Shown: positions 19,010-28,114, counted from the stretch's first letter. The stretch: 33,622 nt of DNA from DAOTUL01 sp034437435 (GCA_964417785.1 CAYQJO010000016.1:1-33622); one strand, 5' to 3'. Notes: a model not told the origin generated them from the letters alone. Made by a program: numbers and translations.

Positions 19010-19426
19010 TTACTTCCACTCCCAGACTTGTTCGCCGGAGAGCAAACGGGTGATCTGGTCCGGGAATCGATCCGGGTCCAGCGGTTTGCCCAGGAAACCA
19101 TCAAAGCCGGCTTTTTGCGCCCGGCGCATCTGATCTTCACTGGCTTCTGCCGTGACCGCACAAACAACGGTCTCTTTCAGGCGCGGGTTGGCCCGGACTT
19201 TCTGCAAGGCCTGATAACCGTCTTCATACGGCAGGCGGATGTCCATCAAGATCAGGTCAATACGCGGCAGTGTCTCCGCAAACTGCACCACCTGCCAGCC
19301 GGAGGTCTTCCATTCGCAACGCTGAACCCCCATAAACGCCAGCATCCGTGCAATCAACACGAAGTTGGGAACGTTGTCCTCGACAACCAGAACATGTGCT
19401 TCGCCGGGTTCAATAGACTTACTCAT
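19010..19426 (-). CDS. Stand-alone response-regulator receiver domain (138 aa)
   Basis: Single-domain phospho-acceptor. Seen: acidic pair E16/D17 in VLVVEDN, phospho-acceptor D62 in LILMDIRLP, Thr in AVTAEA, and Lys in FLGKPLD. All residues needed for phosphorylation and switching are present. No effector domain follows, and about 15 residues remain after the receiver fold. The start is 3 nt after the stop of the preceding receiver gene, and its AAGGTG ribosome site lies in the last codons of that gene, so the two are coupled. Likely partners are the hybrid kinase downstream in the operon or the two nearby receiver-less kinases. Such DivK/Spo0F-like proteins usually act as phosphate shuttles or protein-binding switches. 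Confidence 0.93.
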   Translation of the reverse strand: MSKSIEPGEAHVLVVEDNVPNFVLIARMLAFMGVQRCEWKTSGWQVVQFAETLPRIDLILMDIRLPYEDGYQALQKVRANPRLKETVVCAVTAEASEDQMRRAQKAGFDGFLGKPLDPDRFPDQITRLLSGEQVWEWK

Positions 19427-19429
19427 AGA

Positions 19430-19858
19430 TCAACACCTTAGAAATTCAAAGACCTGTTGAGCAAAGGTGTCCACATCGATAGGCTTGCCGATATAGCCAT
19501 TACAGCCTGCATTGAGTGAACGATCACGGTCGCCTTCCATCACGTTTGCGGTCAGCGCCACAACCGGGATGTGAGCGATTTGTGGATGATTGCGTATCAC
19601 CTCGGTAGCCTGCAACCCATCCATTTCTGGCATACTGATGTCCATCAGAATCAGATCAGGCGGATCGCTCAAGGCCATGTCAATGCCATCGCGTGCATTG
19701 GTCGCCTCAATGACATCGACTCCTTCAACCATCAGCACGCGACGCACGAGCATCCGGTTATTATCGTCGTCTTCGATATAGAGAACTCTTGGCATAGGTC
19801 CAAATACACTGTTATTCAATATATCGTCAGCATACAATGAAAATGGCGCATCAGCCAT
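19430..19858 (-). CDS. Stand-alone DivK-like receiver domain, first gene of the sensory operon (142 aa)
   Basis: Single-domain receiver with the complete residue set: YIEDDD acidic patch, LILMDISMPEMDGL phospho-acceptor loop, Thr in VALTAN, and Lys in GYIGKPID. The motif spacing resembles DivK-type regulators. Two starts are possible. ATG 19858 adds 21 residues not typical of receivers and has only a weak GAG upstream. ATG 19795 starts directly at MPRVLYIEDD, the usual receiver N-terminus, with a weak GGA upstream. I give the longer frame but consider the shorter equally likely. It leads the minus-strand run and is divergent from the cyclophilin gene. I did not find a convincing promoter for it in 19859-19966. 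Confidence 0.9.
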   Translation of the reverse strand: MADAPFSLYADDILNNSVFGPMPRVLYIEDDDNNRMLVRRVLMVEGVDVIEATNARDGIDMALSDPPDLILMDISMPEMDGLQATEVIRNHPQIAHIPVVALTANVMEGDRDRSLNAGCNGYIGKPIDVDTFAQQVFEFLRC

Positions 19859-19910
19859 TAAGGCTCATCATTAAAACCATGAACTAACCTTTTTCTGATG
19901 CAGGTCACAC

Positions 19911-19939
19911 TTAGCAGCCCTGTCGATTTCTGGTATTCT
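19911..19939 (+). promoter_or_regulatory. Predicted sigma70-type promoter of the cyclophilin gene
   Basis: A TTAGCA -35-like box (19911-19916), a 17-nt spacer, and a TATTCT -10 (19934-19939) preceded by TG at the extended -10 position. This would start a transcript near 19946, about 20 nt before the ATG, which fits the ribosome site. Each hexamer matches 4 of 6 consensus bases, so this is a prediction only. Confidence 0.42.
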
Positions 19940-19953
19940 GGCCCTATAGTTAC

Positions 19954-19960
19954 AGGAGGA
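19954..19960 (+). promoter_or_regulatory. Strong Shine-Dalgarno site that fixes the cyclophilin start
   Basis: AGGAGGA ends 6 nt before ATG 19967. It rules out the in-frame ATG at 19898, which has no such site and would add 23 residues foreign to cyclophilins. Confidence 0.8.
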
Positions 19961-19966
19961 GTACGA

Positions 19967-20452
19967 ATGAAGCAGTACAACAGTGCGCCCGATATGCAAA
20001 TTGATCCTGCCAAGAACTATGTCGCCCGTCTGAAGACGAGCAAAGGCGAATTCGACATCCAGTTATTCGCCGCCGACGCACCCGTCACGGTGAATAACTT
20101 CGTCTTTCTGGCGCAGGATGGCTTTTACACAGGTGTGACCTTCCACCGTGTAATCGACAATTTCATGATCCAGGGCGGCGACCCCACCGGCTCTGGTCGC
20201 GGCGGCCCCGGTTACAAATGGAACGACGAACCGTCAGCGCTCAAACTCAAGCACGACAGTGCTGGCACCCTGAGCATGGCAAACGCTGGCCCCAACACCA
20301 ACGGCTCGCAGTTCTTCATCACCCACACCCCGACGCCCCATCTGGACGGTAAACATGCCGTGTTCGGCAAGGTGATGGGCGATGGTCAGGAAGTTGTGGA
20401 CGCGATCCGCCAGGGCGATACCATTGAATCCGTAACGATTATCGAGAGTTAG
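19967..20452 (+). CDS. Cyclophilin-type peptidyl-prolyl cis-trans isomerase (161 aa)
   Basis: Catalyses proline cis-trans isomerisation in protein folding. With no signal peptide at the chosen start it is predicted to be cytoplasmic. Seen: the cyclophilin core with VTFHRVIDNFMIQGGDP (active-site Arg in FHR), NGSQFFIT, and the LDGKHAVFGKV substrate-pocket segment, all in normal order and spacing. A length of 161 residues is typical of bacterial cytosolic cyclophilins. It stands alone on the plus strand between two minus-strand signalling operons, with its own promoter and a hairpin just after the stop. No functional link to the kinases can be read from the sequence. Confidence 0.95.
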   Translation: MKQYNSAPDMQIDPAKNYVARLKTSKGEFDIQLFAADAPVTVNNFVFLAQDGFYTGVTFHRVIDNFMIQGGDPTGSGRGGPGYKWNDEPSALKLKHDSAGTLSMANAGPNTNGSQFFITHTPTPHLDGKHAVFGKVMGDGQEVVDAIRQGDTIESVTIIES

Positions 20453-20475
20453 TCTGGCCGCAGAAACTATCGCAG

Positions 20476-20495
20476 GGACGCCAATTCTGGCGTCC
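20476..20495. terminator. Perfect 7-bp hairpin between convergent genes, candidate bidirectional terminator
   Basis: GGACGCC and GGCGTCC are exact reverse complements around a 6-nt AATTCT loop. The hairpin lies in the 54-bp gap between the cyclophilin stop (20452) and the end of the convergent kinase (20507). A symmetric stem can serve both strands. No good T-tract follows on either side, so termination may be weak or Rho-assisted. Confidence 0.5.
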
Positions 20496-20506
20496 GCTGG
20501 TCCTCA

Positions 20507-23500
20507 TCACAAATCCTCCCCCTCATCGTCGGGGAAACGGCTCATATCGGCCACTGGGACGGTGAAGGAGAAGATGCTGCCGCCGGTCGGATTATTCTCG
20601 ACCCAGATGCGGCCCCCGTGCGCCTCAGCCACCAGCTTGCAGAACGTCAGCCCCAGCCCCACACCCCGCCGGACCTTCTTGCGCCCCTCCACCTGCACGA
20701 ACCGGTCAAATAACACATCCTTATAATCATCGGGAACGCCAGGACCATTGTCGATCACATCAATCTGGGCGAACCCATCGTCAATGGATACGGCCCGGAT
20801 GGTGACATCGCTCTCGGTAGGACTGTACTTCAGGGCATTATCCACCAGATTAAGCAGCAGCCGCTCGACCTTGTCGCCATCGACGTTGAGCAGCGGTATA
20901 TCGGCCAGTTCGGTTTTGAGTTCAATTTCCAGTTCGTCCGCCAATGGGCGCAGTTCGTCACGAACATTCTCCACCAGCGGCGGCAGTTCTACGATGTCGC
21001 GGTCGATCCCCAGGCGGCCACTCTCCATCTTGGAGACGTCGAGCAGGCTGTCCACCCGGCTGAGCAGTTTGCGTACCGCCCGGCGGCTGGCGTCGGTTGT
21101 CATCTGGACGGACTGGGCAAAATCACTGTCTCGTGGCACCAGATCGTGCAGCAGTTTGAGGCTGGTCGTCACAGCGGTGAGCGGGCTGCGTAGATCGTGG
21201 ACGATCATCCGCGAGAGTTCCTCACGGGCCTGCGCCAGTTCTTGTTCTTCGGTGTTGTCGTAGAAGACCAGCATGATGCCGACTGGATAACCGGCCTTGC
21301 CAGGAATGGGAATGGTGTTGCGCTGGATAAAGCGCGATCCCTGCTCCAGTACATATGAATCGGAAACCTGATTCTCATTCCAGTGTTCTGGCGAATGACA
21401 ATTATGAACCAGATCAGCCAGCATTTGCGCCGACTCAAAGCCCCATGCCTGTACCAGATTCAGGTTTGGGGTGTCGATCAGGTCGCTGATGAAACGGTTC
21501 AACAGATTGTCGGGCTTAAGGCCCAACATCTCGATGCGGGGGTTCACCAGAATCACCTGTCCCCGGTCGTTGATCAGGGCGATGGCTTCGTTGATGGTGT
21601 CCAGGATAATTTGCAGCCGGTCACGCGCCTGGGTGATGTTGGCGAACAGACGGGCGTTGTTGATCGCCACAACCGCCTGATTGGCAATCTGAGCGACAAA
21701 CTGAAGGTCCTCGGCACTGAACGCACCGGGAATCGTGCTTTCCAGCATCACATAGCCCATCACATCGGTTCCCCGAATGATAGGGACACAGATTTCGGCA
21801 ACCGTCTCCGGCAAGCGGGCCACATAATCCGGATCGCGGTGAACATCGTCCAGATGGACCGCCTGCCCGGTCGAAAGCACGCGCCGGCTCACCCCCTGCC
21901 ACAGTGCATCCGGTTGATCCAGACGGCCTGCCGGATACCCCTGTTGCGCTATCAATTGCAGACGGGTGCTATCTTCGTTAAAAAGCGCCACCAATCCCGC
22001 CTGACCGTGTGTGGCTTCGATGGCATTTTCCAGCACCAGTTCACCGATAGCGGCCAGATCAATCGTGGAGGTCAGCATCCGCCCGATGCCGGAAAGCACC
22101 AGAAGCTGCTCGACGCTCCGCTGGAATGCCTCATCGGTGGATGTATAAATACGAGCGTTGCTGATGGCCTGGGCTGCCTGGGTGGCGAACGTCCGCAGCA
22201 TCTCAATCTGTTCAATGCCGTACTGCTGCACCGTCTGGAAGTAAAGGACCAACACACCCAGGCTGGTCTCGCCGATGGACAGTGATACCTCCACTAAAGA
22301 CACCTGGTTCTCATAACGCATCAGATCGCGGATATAGATAGTGCGCGGGTCCTTCATGATGTCATTGATCGCCAGCGGCATCTGTTCGGGCAGTGGGCGC
22401 GATGTATCCTGCACCAGCATCGGGATCGGTGGGTCACTGACAAAGCGCGGACTCAAACCAGCGCTGCGGACCATCACCGGCGGCACATTGGTGATGTCAT
22501 CCTGGAACAGATACACTGCCACCGCATAGGCTTCCGTCAGGGCCGAAGCCGACGAGATAACCGTGTCCAGTACGTTCTCCGGCGATAGGGTGCCGCTCAA
22601 CAAAGTGACAATATTGTTCAGCGTGACCATCTGCTCCACACGGCGAACCTGCTGGTTATAAAGCTGCGCATTTTCGATAGCGACACTGGCACTATCGGCG
22701 ACGATGGTGAACAGACGTAGATCATTCTGGTCGAACCGGCGCGATGGATCGTCTGACGCCACCGCCATCACGCCCAGATTGCGCTCACCCACCACCAGCG
22801 GCACCCCCATCCAGGCGACCAGTTCACCGCGTGGTGGCTGCAAGCGCATCGTCTGGGCGATAGTCTCGATATTATGGCTGATGAGGAGCGGTTGGCCGGT
22901 TTCCAGCACATGCCCGGATAACGTGTTGTCATAAGCCCGCAGCAGCGTATCTGATCCACCAGCGTCAACTTTCCCGTCGCGGATCGCCAAACTCATCTCC
23001 GGCTGTGAGCGGTCACGACCGTAGAGCATGATGGTGAAGTTCTGTATATTGAGCAGTTCAGCAACCTGGCGGTAGATGGTCTGCGTCAGCGTATCCAGGT
23101 CCAATTGGGAGCGCATCGACCGGGTTGTCTCCGCCAGTTTGTGCAGTTCGGTGATCTGGCGACGCAGCCGGTTGTCCGAGCGACTGAGGGCGTGTAACCC
23201 CAGAATAATCACCACCAGACCCAGACGGCTCAGGAACACTGCCGGCTCCAGGAAATCGCCAGCGAGGGACGCCCCCAGGATCGCAAACGGGATCGGCAGC
23301 ACCAGCACCACGATAATCAGTGAGAAATGGATCGCCATGATCCGCTGTATCGGGCGCTGATCAACGTAAACTTGCAGGACAAACACCGCCAGATACAGCG
23401 TGGTATATACCAGACTGTAAACCAGCAGATCAAACGAGACCTCAATCTGACCGGCCCAATCGGCTGTGCTGAGTGGCAGCACGCCACCGAGGGCAATATA

Positions 23501-23893
23501 AACCTGTCCGGCGGCGAAAAAGCTCAGGGTCACACGCCCTGTGCTGAAAATCAGCGTCCGGGAGACAACCGGCAGCGCGTAATTGCCTCCCCGTACCAGC
23601 AGACCGGCTGCACCCAGCAAACCGCCGCTAAACATCGCCCACAGAAGACTATCAACAGCGGTCTCCGGAAGTGAGAGCAGGGCGATCATGCCGATCACAT
23701 GCGCTGGACTGATGAGACTGCCGTCAGCCAGCCACACGCCGAAGTAAAGCGCCAGCGCCGTCAAAAACATATAGACCAGCGCTTCGCTCACGTAGAGGGT
23801 TTGTGGGATATGGGACACCAGCACAATGACAGTCATCAAGGCCAACACCCAGGGGATCACGAGCGTCAGCCAGCGTTTCAATTGTTGGTTCAT
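20507..23893 (-). CDS. Polytopic GAF/PAS sensor histidine kinase (1128 aa)
   Basis: Membrane sensor kinase. Seen: about eight hydrophobic segments in residues 10-240; three GAF domains at about 260-415, 425-585 and 595-765; a PAS-like domain about 770-890; HisKA with MIVHDLRSPLTA (H899); and HATPase about 1000-1115 with N-box NLVDNALKYSP, DNGPGVP and GVGLGLTFCKL. No receiver is attached, so it needs a separate partner. The HDLRxPL histidine box is the same type as in the adjoining kinase and differs from the HELRTPL box of the giant kinase. The ATG overlaps the stop of the upstream kinase by 4 bp, so the two are translationally coupled and may heterodimerise. The C-terminus converges on the cyclophilin gene. 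Confidence 0.94.
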   Translation of the reverse strand: MNQQLKRWLTLVIPWVLALMTVIVLVSHIPQTLYVSEALVYMFLTALALYFGVWLADGSLISPAHVIGMIALLSLPETAVDSLLWAMFSGGLLGAAGLLVRGGNYALPVVSRTLIFSTGRVTLSFFAAGQVYIALGGVLPLSTADWAGQIEVSFDLLVYSLVYTTLYLAVFVLQVYVDQRPIQRIMAIHFSLIIVVLVLPIPFAILGASLAGDFLEPAVFLSRLGLVVIILGLHALSRSDNRLRRQITELHKLAETTRSMRSQLDLDTLTQTIYRQVAELLNIQNFTIMLYGRDRSQPEMSLAIRDGKVDAGGSDTLLRAYDNTLSGHVLETGQPLLISHNIETIAQTMRLQPPRGELVAWMGVPLVVGERNLGVMAVASDDPSRRFDQNDLRLFTIVADSASVAIENAQLYNQQVRRVEQMVTLNNIVTLLSGTLSPENVLDTVISSASALTEAYAVAVYLFQDDITNVPPVMVRSAGLSPRFVSDPPIPMLVQDTSRPLPEQMPLAINDIMKDPRTIYIRDLMRYENQVSLVEVSLSIGETSLGVLVLYFQTVQQYGIEQIEMLRTFATQAAQAISNARIYTSTDEAFQRSVEQLLVLSGIGRMLTSTIDLAAIGELVLENAIEATHGQAGLVALFNEDSTRLQLIAQQGYPAGRLDQPDALWQGVSRRVLSTGQAVHLDDVHRDPDYVARLPETVAEICVPIIRGTDVMGYVMLESTIPGAFSAEDLQFVAQIANQAVVAINNARLFANITQARDRLQIILDTINEAIALINDRGQVILVNPRIEMLGLKPDNLLNRFISDLIDTPNLNLVQAWGFESAQMLADLVHNCHSPEHWNENQVSDSYVLEQGSRFIQRNTIPIPGKAGYPVGIMLVFYDNTEEQELAQAREELSRMIVHDLRSPLTAVTTSLKLLHDLVPRDSDFAQSVQMTTDASRRAVRKLLSRVDSLLDVSKMESGRLGIDRDIVELPPLVENVRDELRPLADELEIELKTELADIPLLNVDGDKVERLLLNLVDNALKYSPTESDVTIRAVSIDDGFAQIDVIDNGPGVPDDYKDVLFDRFVQVEGRKKVRRGVGLGLTFCKLVAEAHGGRIWVENNPTGGSIFSFTVPVADMSRFPDDEGEDL

Positions 23894-26800
23894 GTCGTCA
23901 GACTCACCGGTAGCGTAAAGGCAAAACTGGCACCAGGCAGCGGCCCATTGCGATCCACCCAGATGCGCTCACCATGTGCCTCGACCGCCAGCTTGCAGAA
24001 GGTCAACCCCAGGCCGCTTCCCTTGCGCCCCCGCGAAGGCACATTGCCCTTGACCTGACGGAACTTCTCAAAAATCCGCTCCGCTTCATCCGGCGGGATA
24101 CCCGGTCCGCTGTCGGAGATACGCACCAGCACATGCTGCCGGTCGATCCGTTCAGCCGATACCATAACCGGCTCGCCGGTTGGGGTGAACCGGGCTGCAT
24201 TGTCCAGAATATTAATCATCACACGCCGGATTTTGTCGTGATCGACGTTGACCGGCGGCAAATCTGCCGGGATGTCGGTTTTGAACACGATACCGGCCTC
24301 CTGAAACACAGACTCAAGCGTGCGGTATGCACCATCGACCAGATCAGCCAGCACCGCTGGTGACTGCTTGAGTGGCATGCGACGGGTTTCCAACCGGGCA
24401 ATATCCAGCAAACTGTCCACCAGGGCCAGCAGCGTATGGGAGGTATCCAGCGATACTTCGAGCAACTGCGGGATCGTCTCATCGCCAATTTCTTCAGCCA
24501 CTTCCATCGCCAGCGTCAAACTGGTGATGATGGACCCCAGCGGTCCGCGTAAGTCATGCACCACCATACTGCTGATCTCGTCACGGTAAGCCGCCAGCAG
24601 CCGCTCCTCCGTGACGTCGCGCAGCGTCAACAAGCGCCCGAAAATACGCCCCTGCCCGTCCATCACTGGCGAACCGACTTCATCAATATAGCGGGGTTTG
24701 CCGTCTTTGGGAATCTCCATTGAGCGGGTGGTAATTCGTTGTGGCTCCAATCGCAGGGTTCGCGCCATCTCCTGCAGCGAGTCGTACATGGCATCTTCCG
24801 CGACCTCGGTGGCAAGATGATCCATCAGCAAATCAACAAAATATTCATTAATGTGTTCTTCCAGCGGGATATTCAGCAGATTCTCGGCGCTCAGATTGGC
24901 CTCGATCAACTTGCCGTCACGGTCGAGGAGGATAATACCGTCACGGGTTGAATCGAGAATAGCCCGCATCCGGTTGTTGCCCGCCCGAATTTGTTCGTAG
25001 AGGATGGCATTTTCCAGGTGACCGGACGCCTGGATCGCCAGCAGTTGCAGCGTGTTCAGGATTGATTTCGTATACGGGCCAGCCACACACATCACGGCAC
25101 GGATGCTGCTGCCATATTTGATCGGCACCACGACATAATCCTGTTGATCGACCACTATGATCTCTCCGGTGCGGGCGACCTCGTTTAAGACCGCCGCTGG
25201 CAGTTCCAGTGCCACATCCTCATATCCCGATTCCGTTCGTTCGAGACCGGCGAGGCGCGTCATCGAAGAACCGAAAAAGAACGCCGCATATTGTCCCTGG
25301 ACCAGATCAAGTGCCGTCTTTGATACTTCGGTCGCCACCGCCTCTTTGTCGGTCGTGGCAGAAATGTGGAGCGATAACTCACGCAGGCGGGTCAGGGTTT
25401 CAATCTGCGTCTGCCGTTCCTGGAGCAACTGTGCATTCTGAATGCTGATAACCGCATGTCCGGCCAGATTGTTGATAAACTCCACATGTTCGTCTTTGAA
25501 ATAATCGGGATACTGGCTTTCTACCGTGACGACACCGATCACGTCGTTCTCATCACGCAGCGGCACCACCAGCGATGACCGGTATTGTTGGTTATCATCT
25601 TGATACAGACTGCTGGCATAGCGCGGCATGGTGCGATTATCCGCGATCACCAGCATTTCACCAGTTTCCAACACCTGTCCCATCAGACCAATGCTGCGAT
25701 CTTGCACGGCTTCATAGTGAACCCACTCACCACCATGCTGTTCCAGCACAATCGCTCGTACATCACCCCGGTCGGTCAACAGACCCAATACCGCCACCTC
25801 GGACTGTGTGGCACGCACGGCGGCTTCCAGCACATGCCGGATCAGTCGATCCAGGTCGAGGGCGCTGGTAATCTGGCGGGCCAGGTTTTCGATCAGCGCA
25901 AGCTGCTGCAAACGTCGGTCCAGCGCTTCCTGGGTGAAATGGAAAAGCTGGATGTTATGAAGCTGGGTGGCGATCTGGTTGGTTGCCAGTTCCATCAGGC
26001 GCAGATCGTTGTCGTTGAATTCGCGGGGACTGCTATCCACCATCAGGGTGACACCCAACAGATCGTTGTTGGCGATCAGGGGAACTAATACCACCATCTC
26101 TGCGTCCAGGTATTGTTGCAGCGCCCCGGAGATCTGATCCTCGTGTTGCCAGTAGGTTTGCGGACCGGGCTGTACCGGATGACGCAATCCGGCAAACTCC
26201 GGCACTTGCTGGACCGGCACGACCTCCATATTTTGTGCATCAGTGGAATACAGGTGCATCTGCTCCAGGCCAGTGGCGAACACACCAATCCGCACTTGCT
26301 CCACGCGCATCATCTGCTGCAACATCATCGACACACTGGCGATCACTGTTTCCAGTTGCAGGCTGGATGTCGAAATCCGCGAAAGCTGGACGAGCTGTGC
26401 CTGCTCCGACGCATACTGCTCCAGTACGCCCAGCAGTTCCGCGTTGTCCAGCGCCGCCGCCACCTGATATGCCAGTGTTTCCAGCAGTTCAATTTCCGTC
26501 TCATGGTACTGGTGCGGTCCATCATGAAACACTACCATCAGACCGACCATCATGTTGCCCGATTTTAGCGGAATTTCGGCCAGTGCCTGGAAACCGCCCA
26601 CCTGGGCCAGTTCGCGCAAGATATTGCGCTCATCCAACAGTGCCACATCGGAGACGAAAAAAGGACTGTCGTCGTGAATACTGGGCCGGTACACCGGGCT
26701 GGCATACAGAGCTTCGTGTTCCGGCGTCAGCCCCACACTCTTAACCATGCTGGTGATGGATTTGTCCTGTTCGTCCGGGAGAAAGATCACGGCCTTCTGC

Positions 26801-28053
26801 GCTCCCGATATCATTATCGCCGATTCGCAGGCCGCCTGCATCGCATCCTCGCTGTCCAGGTTAAACATCACATCCTGAACCGACTGGTTGATCCGGTTCA
26901 GATTTTCTGCAAGCTGGACACTGCGTTCATACAGCATGGCGTTGCGAATCGCGAGGCTGGCGCTGTTGGCGATGGTCTCCAACGTCCCCATCTCAACATG
27001 TTGCAGGCTGTCATGGGCGTATATTCCCATCACGCCAACGAGCCTGGCCCCGGCCATCAGCGGCAGTCCGAGAAACGCCTCGTAATCGGGCAAATTATCG
27101 AACACATCCCGCGCCAGATCACTGTTATCCATACGCCGCACATGCAGCATCACCCGGTCCTCGACGATGCGCTTTAGCAGAAGCCGCTGGTCCGTGTGTT
27201 CGTCCGGCCATGCAATCGAGCGGTCGTGGTCCATCGTCAACGGATAACGCATCATCTGCCGCTGATCGTCATACAATCCGATGAAGAACCGGCGGTGATC
27301 GATCAACTGGGCCACCCAGTCGTTGACACTGAGGAGTACATCGTCCAGCATCAAATTAGCCGAAATATTCTGGCCGACACCGTTCAGGAGCGACAATTCA
27401 TGTACCCGACGTTCCAGCACCTGCTGGGCATGGTTCACCTGCCGATAACGGACCCCCTGGGCGGCCACCAGCGCCATAATGGCGGTGAACACCACCACAC
27501 CCGAATCCTGGTGAATCACCACCAGTACCGGGATCAACAGGATCAGCACCAGTTCGCGCAATATGGCATTGTACGGGACAAATAGAAAATAGGTGACGCC
27601 CTGCATCACGGCATAGCCAACCAGCAAACTGACCCCAAGTGGCACCGGTTCGATTTCACCGCCCAACAAAGCGAACAGTGCCGCTGCACTCAACACCGTC
27701 AGCCCGGCCACGACCACGCGCTCGACCAGCATGTCGATGATCTGGCGGGTGCTGAAGACTTCCGGTATTCCCTGCGTCCGCACCAGCGCCGCCAGAAATG
27801 CCCCAACCAGGACCACCACCAGCGAGCCTGGCAAACCGACGACTAGCCACGCCACGATGGTCGCCAGATAGCGGTAACCGGCCCGGTCGGAAAGCGTAAA
27901 CAAGCCCAGGCAAACCAGACTCACCCACAGGCTTTCCCAGGTGTATTCGGTTGTCGTAGCATCCTGAACGACCAGAATTACGGTCACGATCAGGATGATA
28001 ACCGCGCTGATTGACGCCAGATATCGCTGGCCGACTTTCCCCTGCTTATCCAA
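23890..28053 (-). CDS. Polytopic five-GAF/PAS sensor histidine kinase (1387 aa)
   Basis: Membrane sensor kinase and first gene of a two-kinase operon. Seen: roughly six or seven hydrophobic segments in residues 13-205; GAF domains at about 225-390, 400-560, 570-715, 730-890 and 895-1045; PAS about 1050-1155; HisKA with MVVHDLRGPLGS (H1166); and HATPase about 1260-1380 with NILDNAARFTP, DSGPGIP and GSGLGLTFCKL. There is no receiver or other output. The start is TTG 28053: the frame is closed upstream by TAA at 28068-28070, and a weak GGA lies 5 nt before the TTG. A consensus -10 box lies about 35 nt upstream. It shares the C-terminal kinase style with the next gene but has two more GAF domains. 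Confidence 0.93.
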   Translation of the reverse strand: MDKQGKVGQRYLASISAVIILIVTVILVVQDATTTEYTWESLWVSLVCLGLFTLSDRAGYRYLATIVAWLVVGLPGSLVVVLVGAFLAALVRTQGIPEVFSTRQIIDMLVERVVVAGLTVLSAAALFALLGGEIEPVPLGVSLLVGYAVMQGVTYFLFVPYNAILRELVLILLIPVLVVIHQDSGVVVFTAIMALVAAQGVRYRQVNHAQQVLERRVHELSLLNGVGQNISANLMLDDVLLSVNDWVAQLIDHRRFFIGLYDDQRQMMRYPLTMDHDRSIAWPDEHTDQRLLLKRIVEDRVMLHVRRMDNSDLARDVFDNLPDYEAFLGLPLMAGARLVGVMGIYAHDSLQHVEMGTLETIANSASLAIRNAMLYERSVQLAENLNRINQSVQDVMFNLDSEDAMQAACESAIMISGAQKAVIFLPDEQDKSITSMVKSVGLTPEHEALYASPVYRPSIHDDSPFFVSDVALLDERNILRELAQVGGFQALAEIPLKSGNMMVGLMVVFHDGPHQYHETEIELLETLAYQVAAALDNAELLGVLEQYASEQAQLVQLSRISTSSLQLETVIASVSMMLQQMMRVEQVRIGVFATGLEQMHLYSTDAQNMEVVPVQQVPEFAGLRHPVQPGPQTYWQHEDQISGALQQYLDAEMVVLVPLIANNDLLGVTLMVDSSPREFNDNDLRLMELATNQIATQLHNIQLFHFTQEALDRRLQQLALIENLARQITSALDLDRLIRHVLEAAVRATQSEVAVLGLLTDRGDVRAIVLEQHGGEWVHYEAVQDRSIGLMGQVLETGEMLVIADNRTMPRYASSLYQDDNQQYRSSLVVPLRDENDVIGVVTVESQYPDYFKDEHVEFINNLAGHAVISIQNAQLLQERQTQIETLTRLRELSLHISATTDKEAVATEVSKTALDLVQGQYAAFFFGSSMTRLAGLERTESGYEDVALELPAAVLNEVARTGEIIVVDQQDYVVVPIKYGSSIRAVMCVAGPYTKSILNTLQLLAIQASGHLENAILYEQIRAGNNRMRAILDSTRDGIILLDRDGKLIEANLSAENLLNIPLEEHINEYFVDLLMDHLATEVAEDAMYDSLQEMARTLRLEPQRITTRSMEIPKDGKPRYIDEVGSPVMDGQGRIFGRLLTLRDVTEERLLAAYRDEISSMVVHDLRGPLGSIITSLTLAMEVAEEIGDETIPQLLEVSLDTSHTLLALVDSLLDIARLETRRMPLKQSPAVLADLVDGAYRTLESVFQEAGIVFKTDIPADLPPVNVDHDKIRRVMINILDNAARFTPTGEPVMVSAERIDRQHVLVRISDSGPGIPPDEAERIFEKFRQVKGNVPSRGRKGSGLGLTFCKLAVEAHGERIWVDRNGPLPGASFAFTLPVSLTT

Positions 28054-28087
28054 GGGCGTCCAAATCCGTTAGCTAGTTGCATACACG

Positions 28088-28114
28088 ATTATAGTATAGT
28101 CTAAACAGGCTAAT
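28088..28114 (-). promoter_or_regulatory. Consensus -10 element upstream of the two-kinase operon
   Basis: On the minus strand a perfect TATAAT (28088-28093) is preceded by an overlapping TATACT (28094-28099). The expected start point lies about 25-30 nt before TTG 28053. The -35 region is poor: GCGACA (28115-28120) is 15 nt from TATACT and 20 nt from TATAAT, so spacing is not ideal. It lies in the 56-bp gap after the O-antigen-ligase-like gene, which suggests the kinases can be transcribed independently of it. Confidence 0.5.

Noticed and set aside
19945..19950. TATAGT as the -10 box of the cyclophilin gene
   Set aside because: Transcription would start inside or after the Shine-Dalgarno sequence, and no -35 lies at the right distance. 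The extended -10 at 19934 fits better.
19898..19966. N-terminal extension of the cyclophilin from ATG 19898, possibly a signal peptide
   Set aside because: The extra 23 residues are not a convincing signal sequence, the predicted promoter lies inside this stretch, and AGGAGGA directly precedes ATG 19967.
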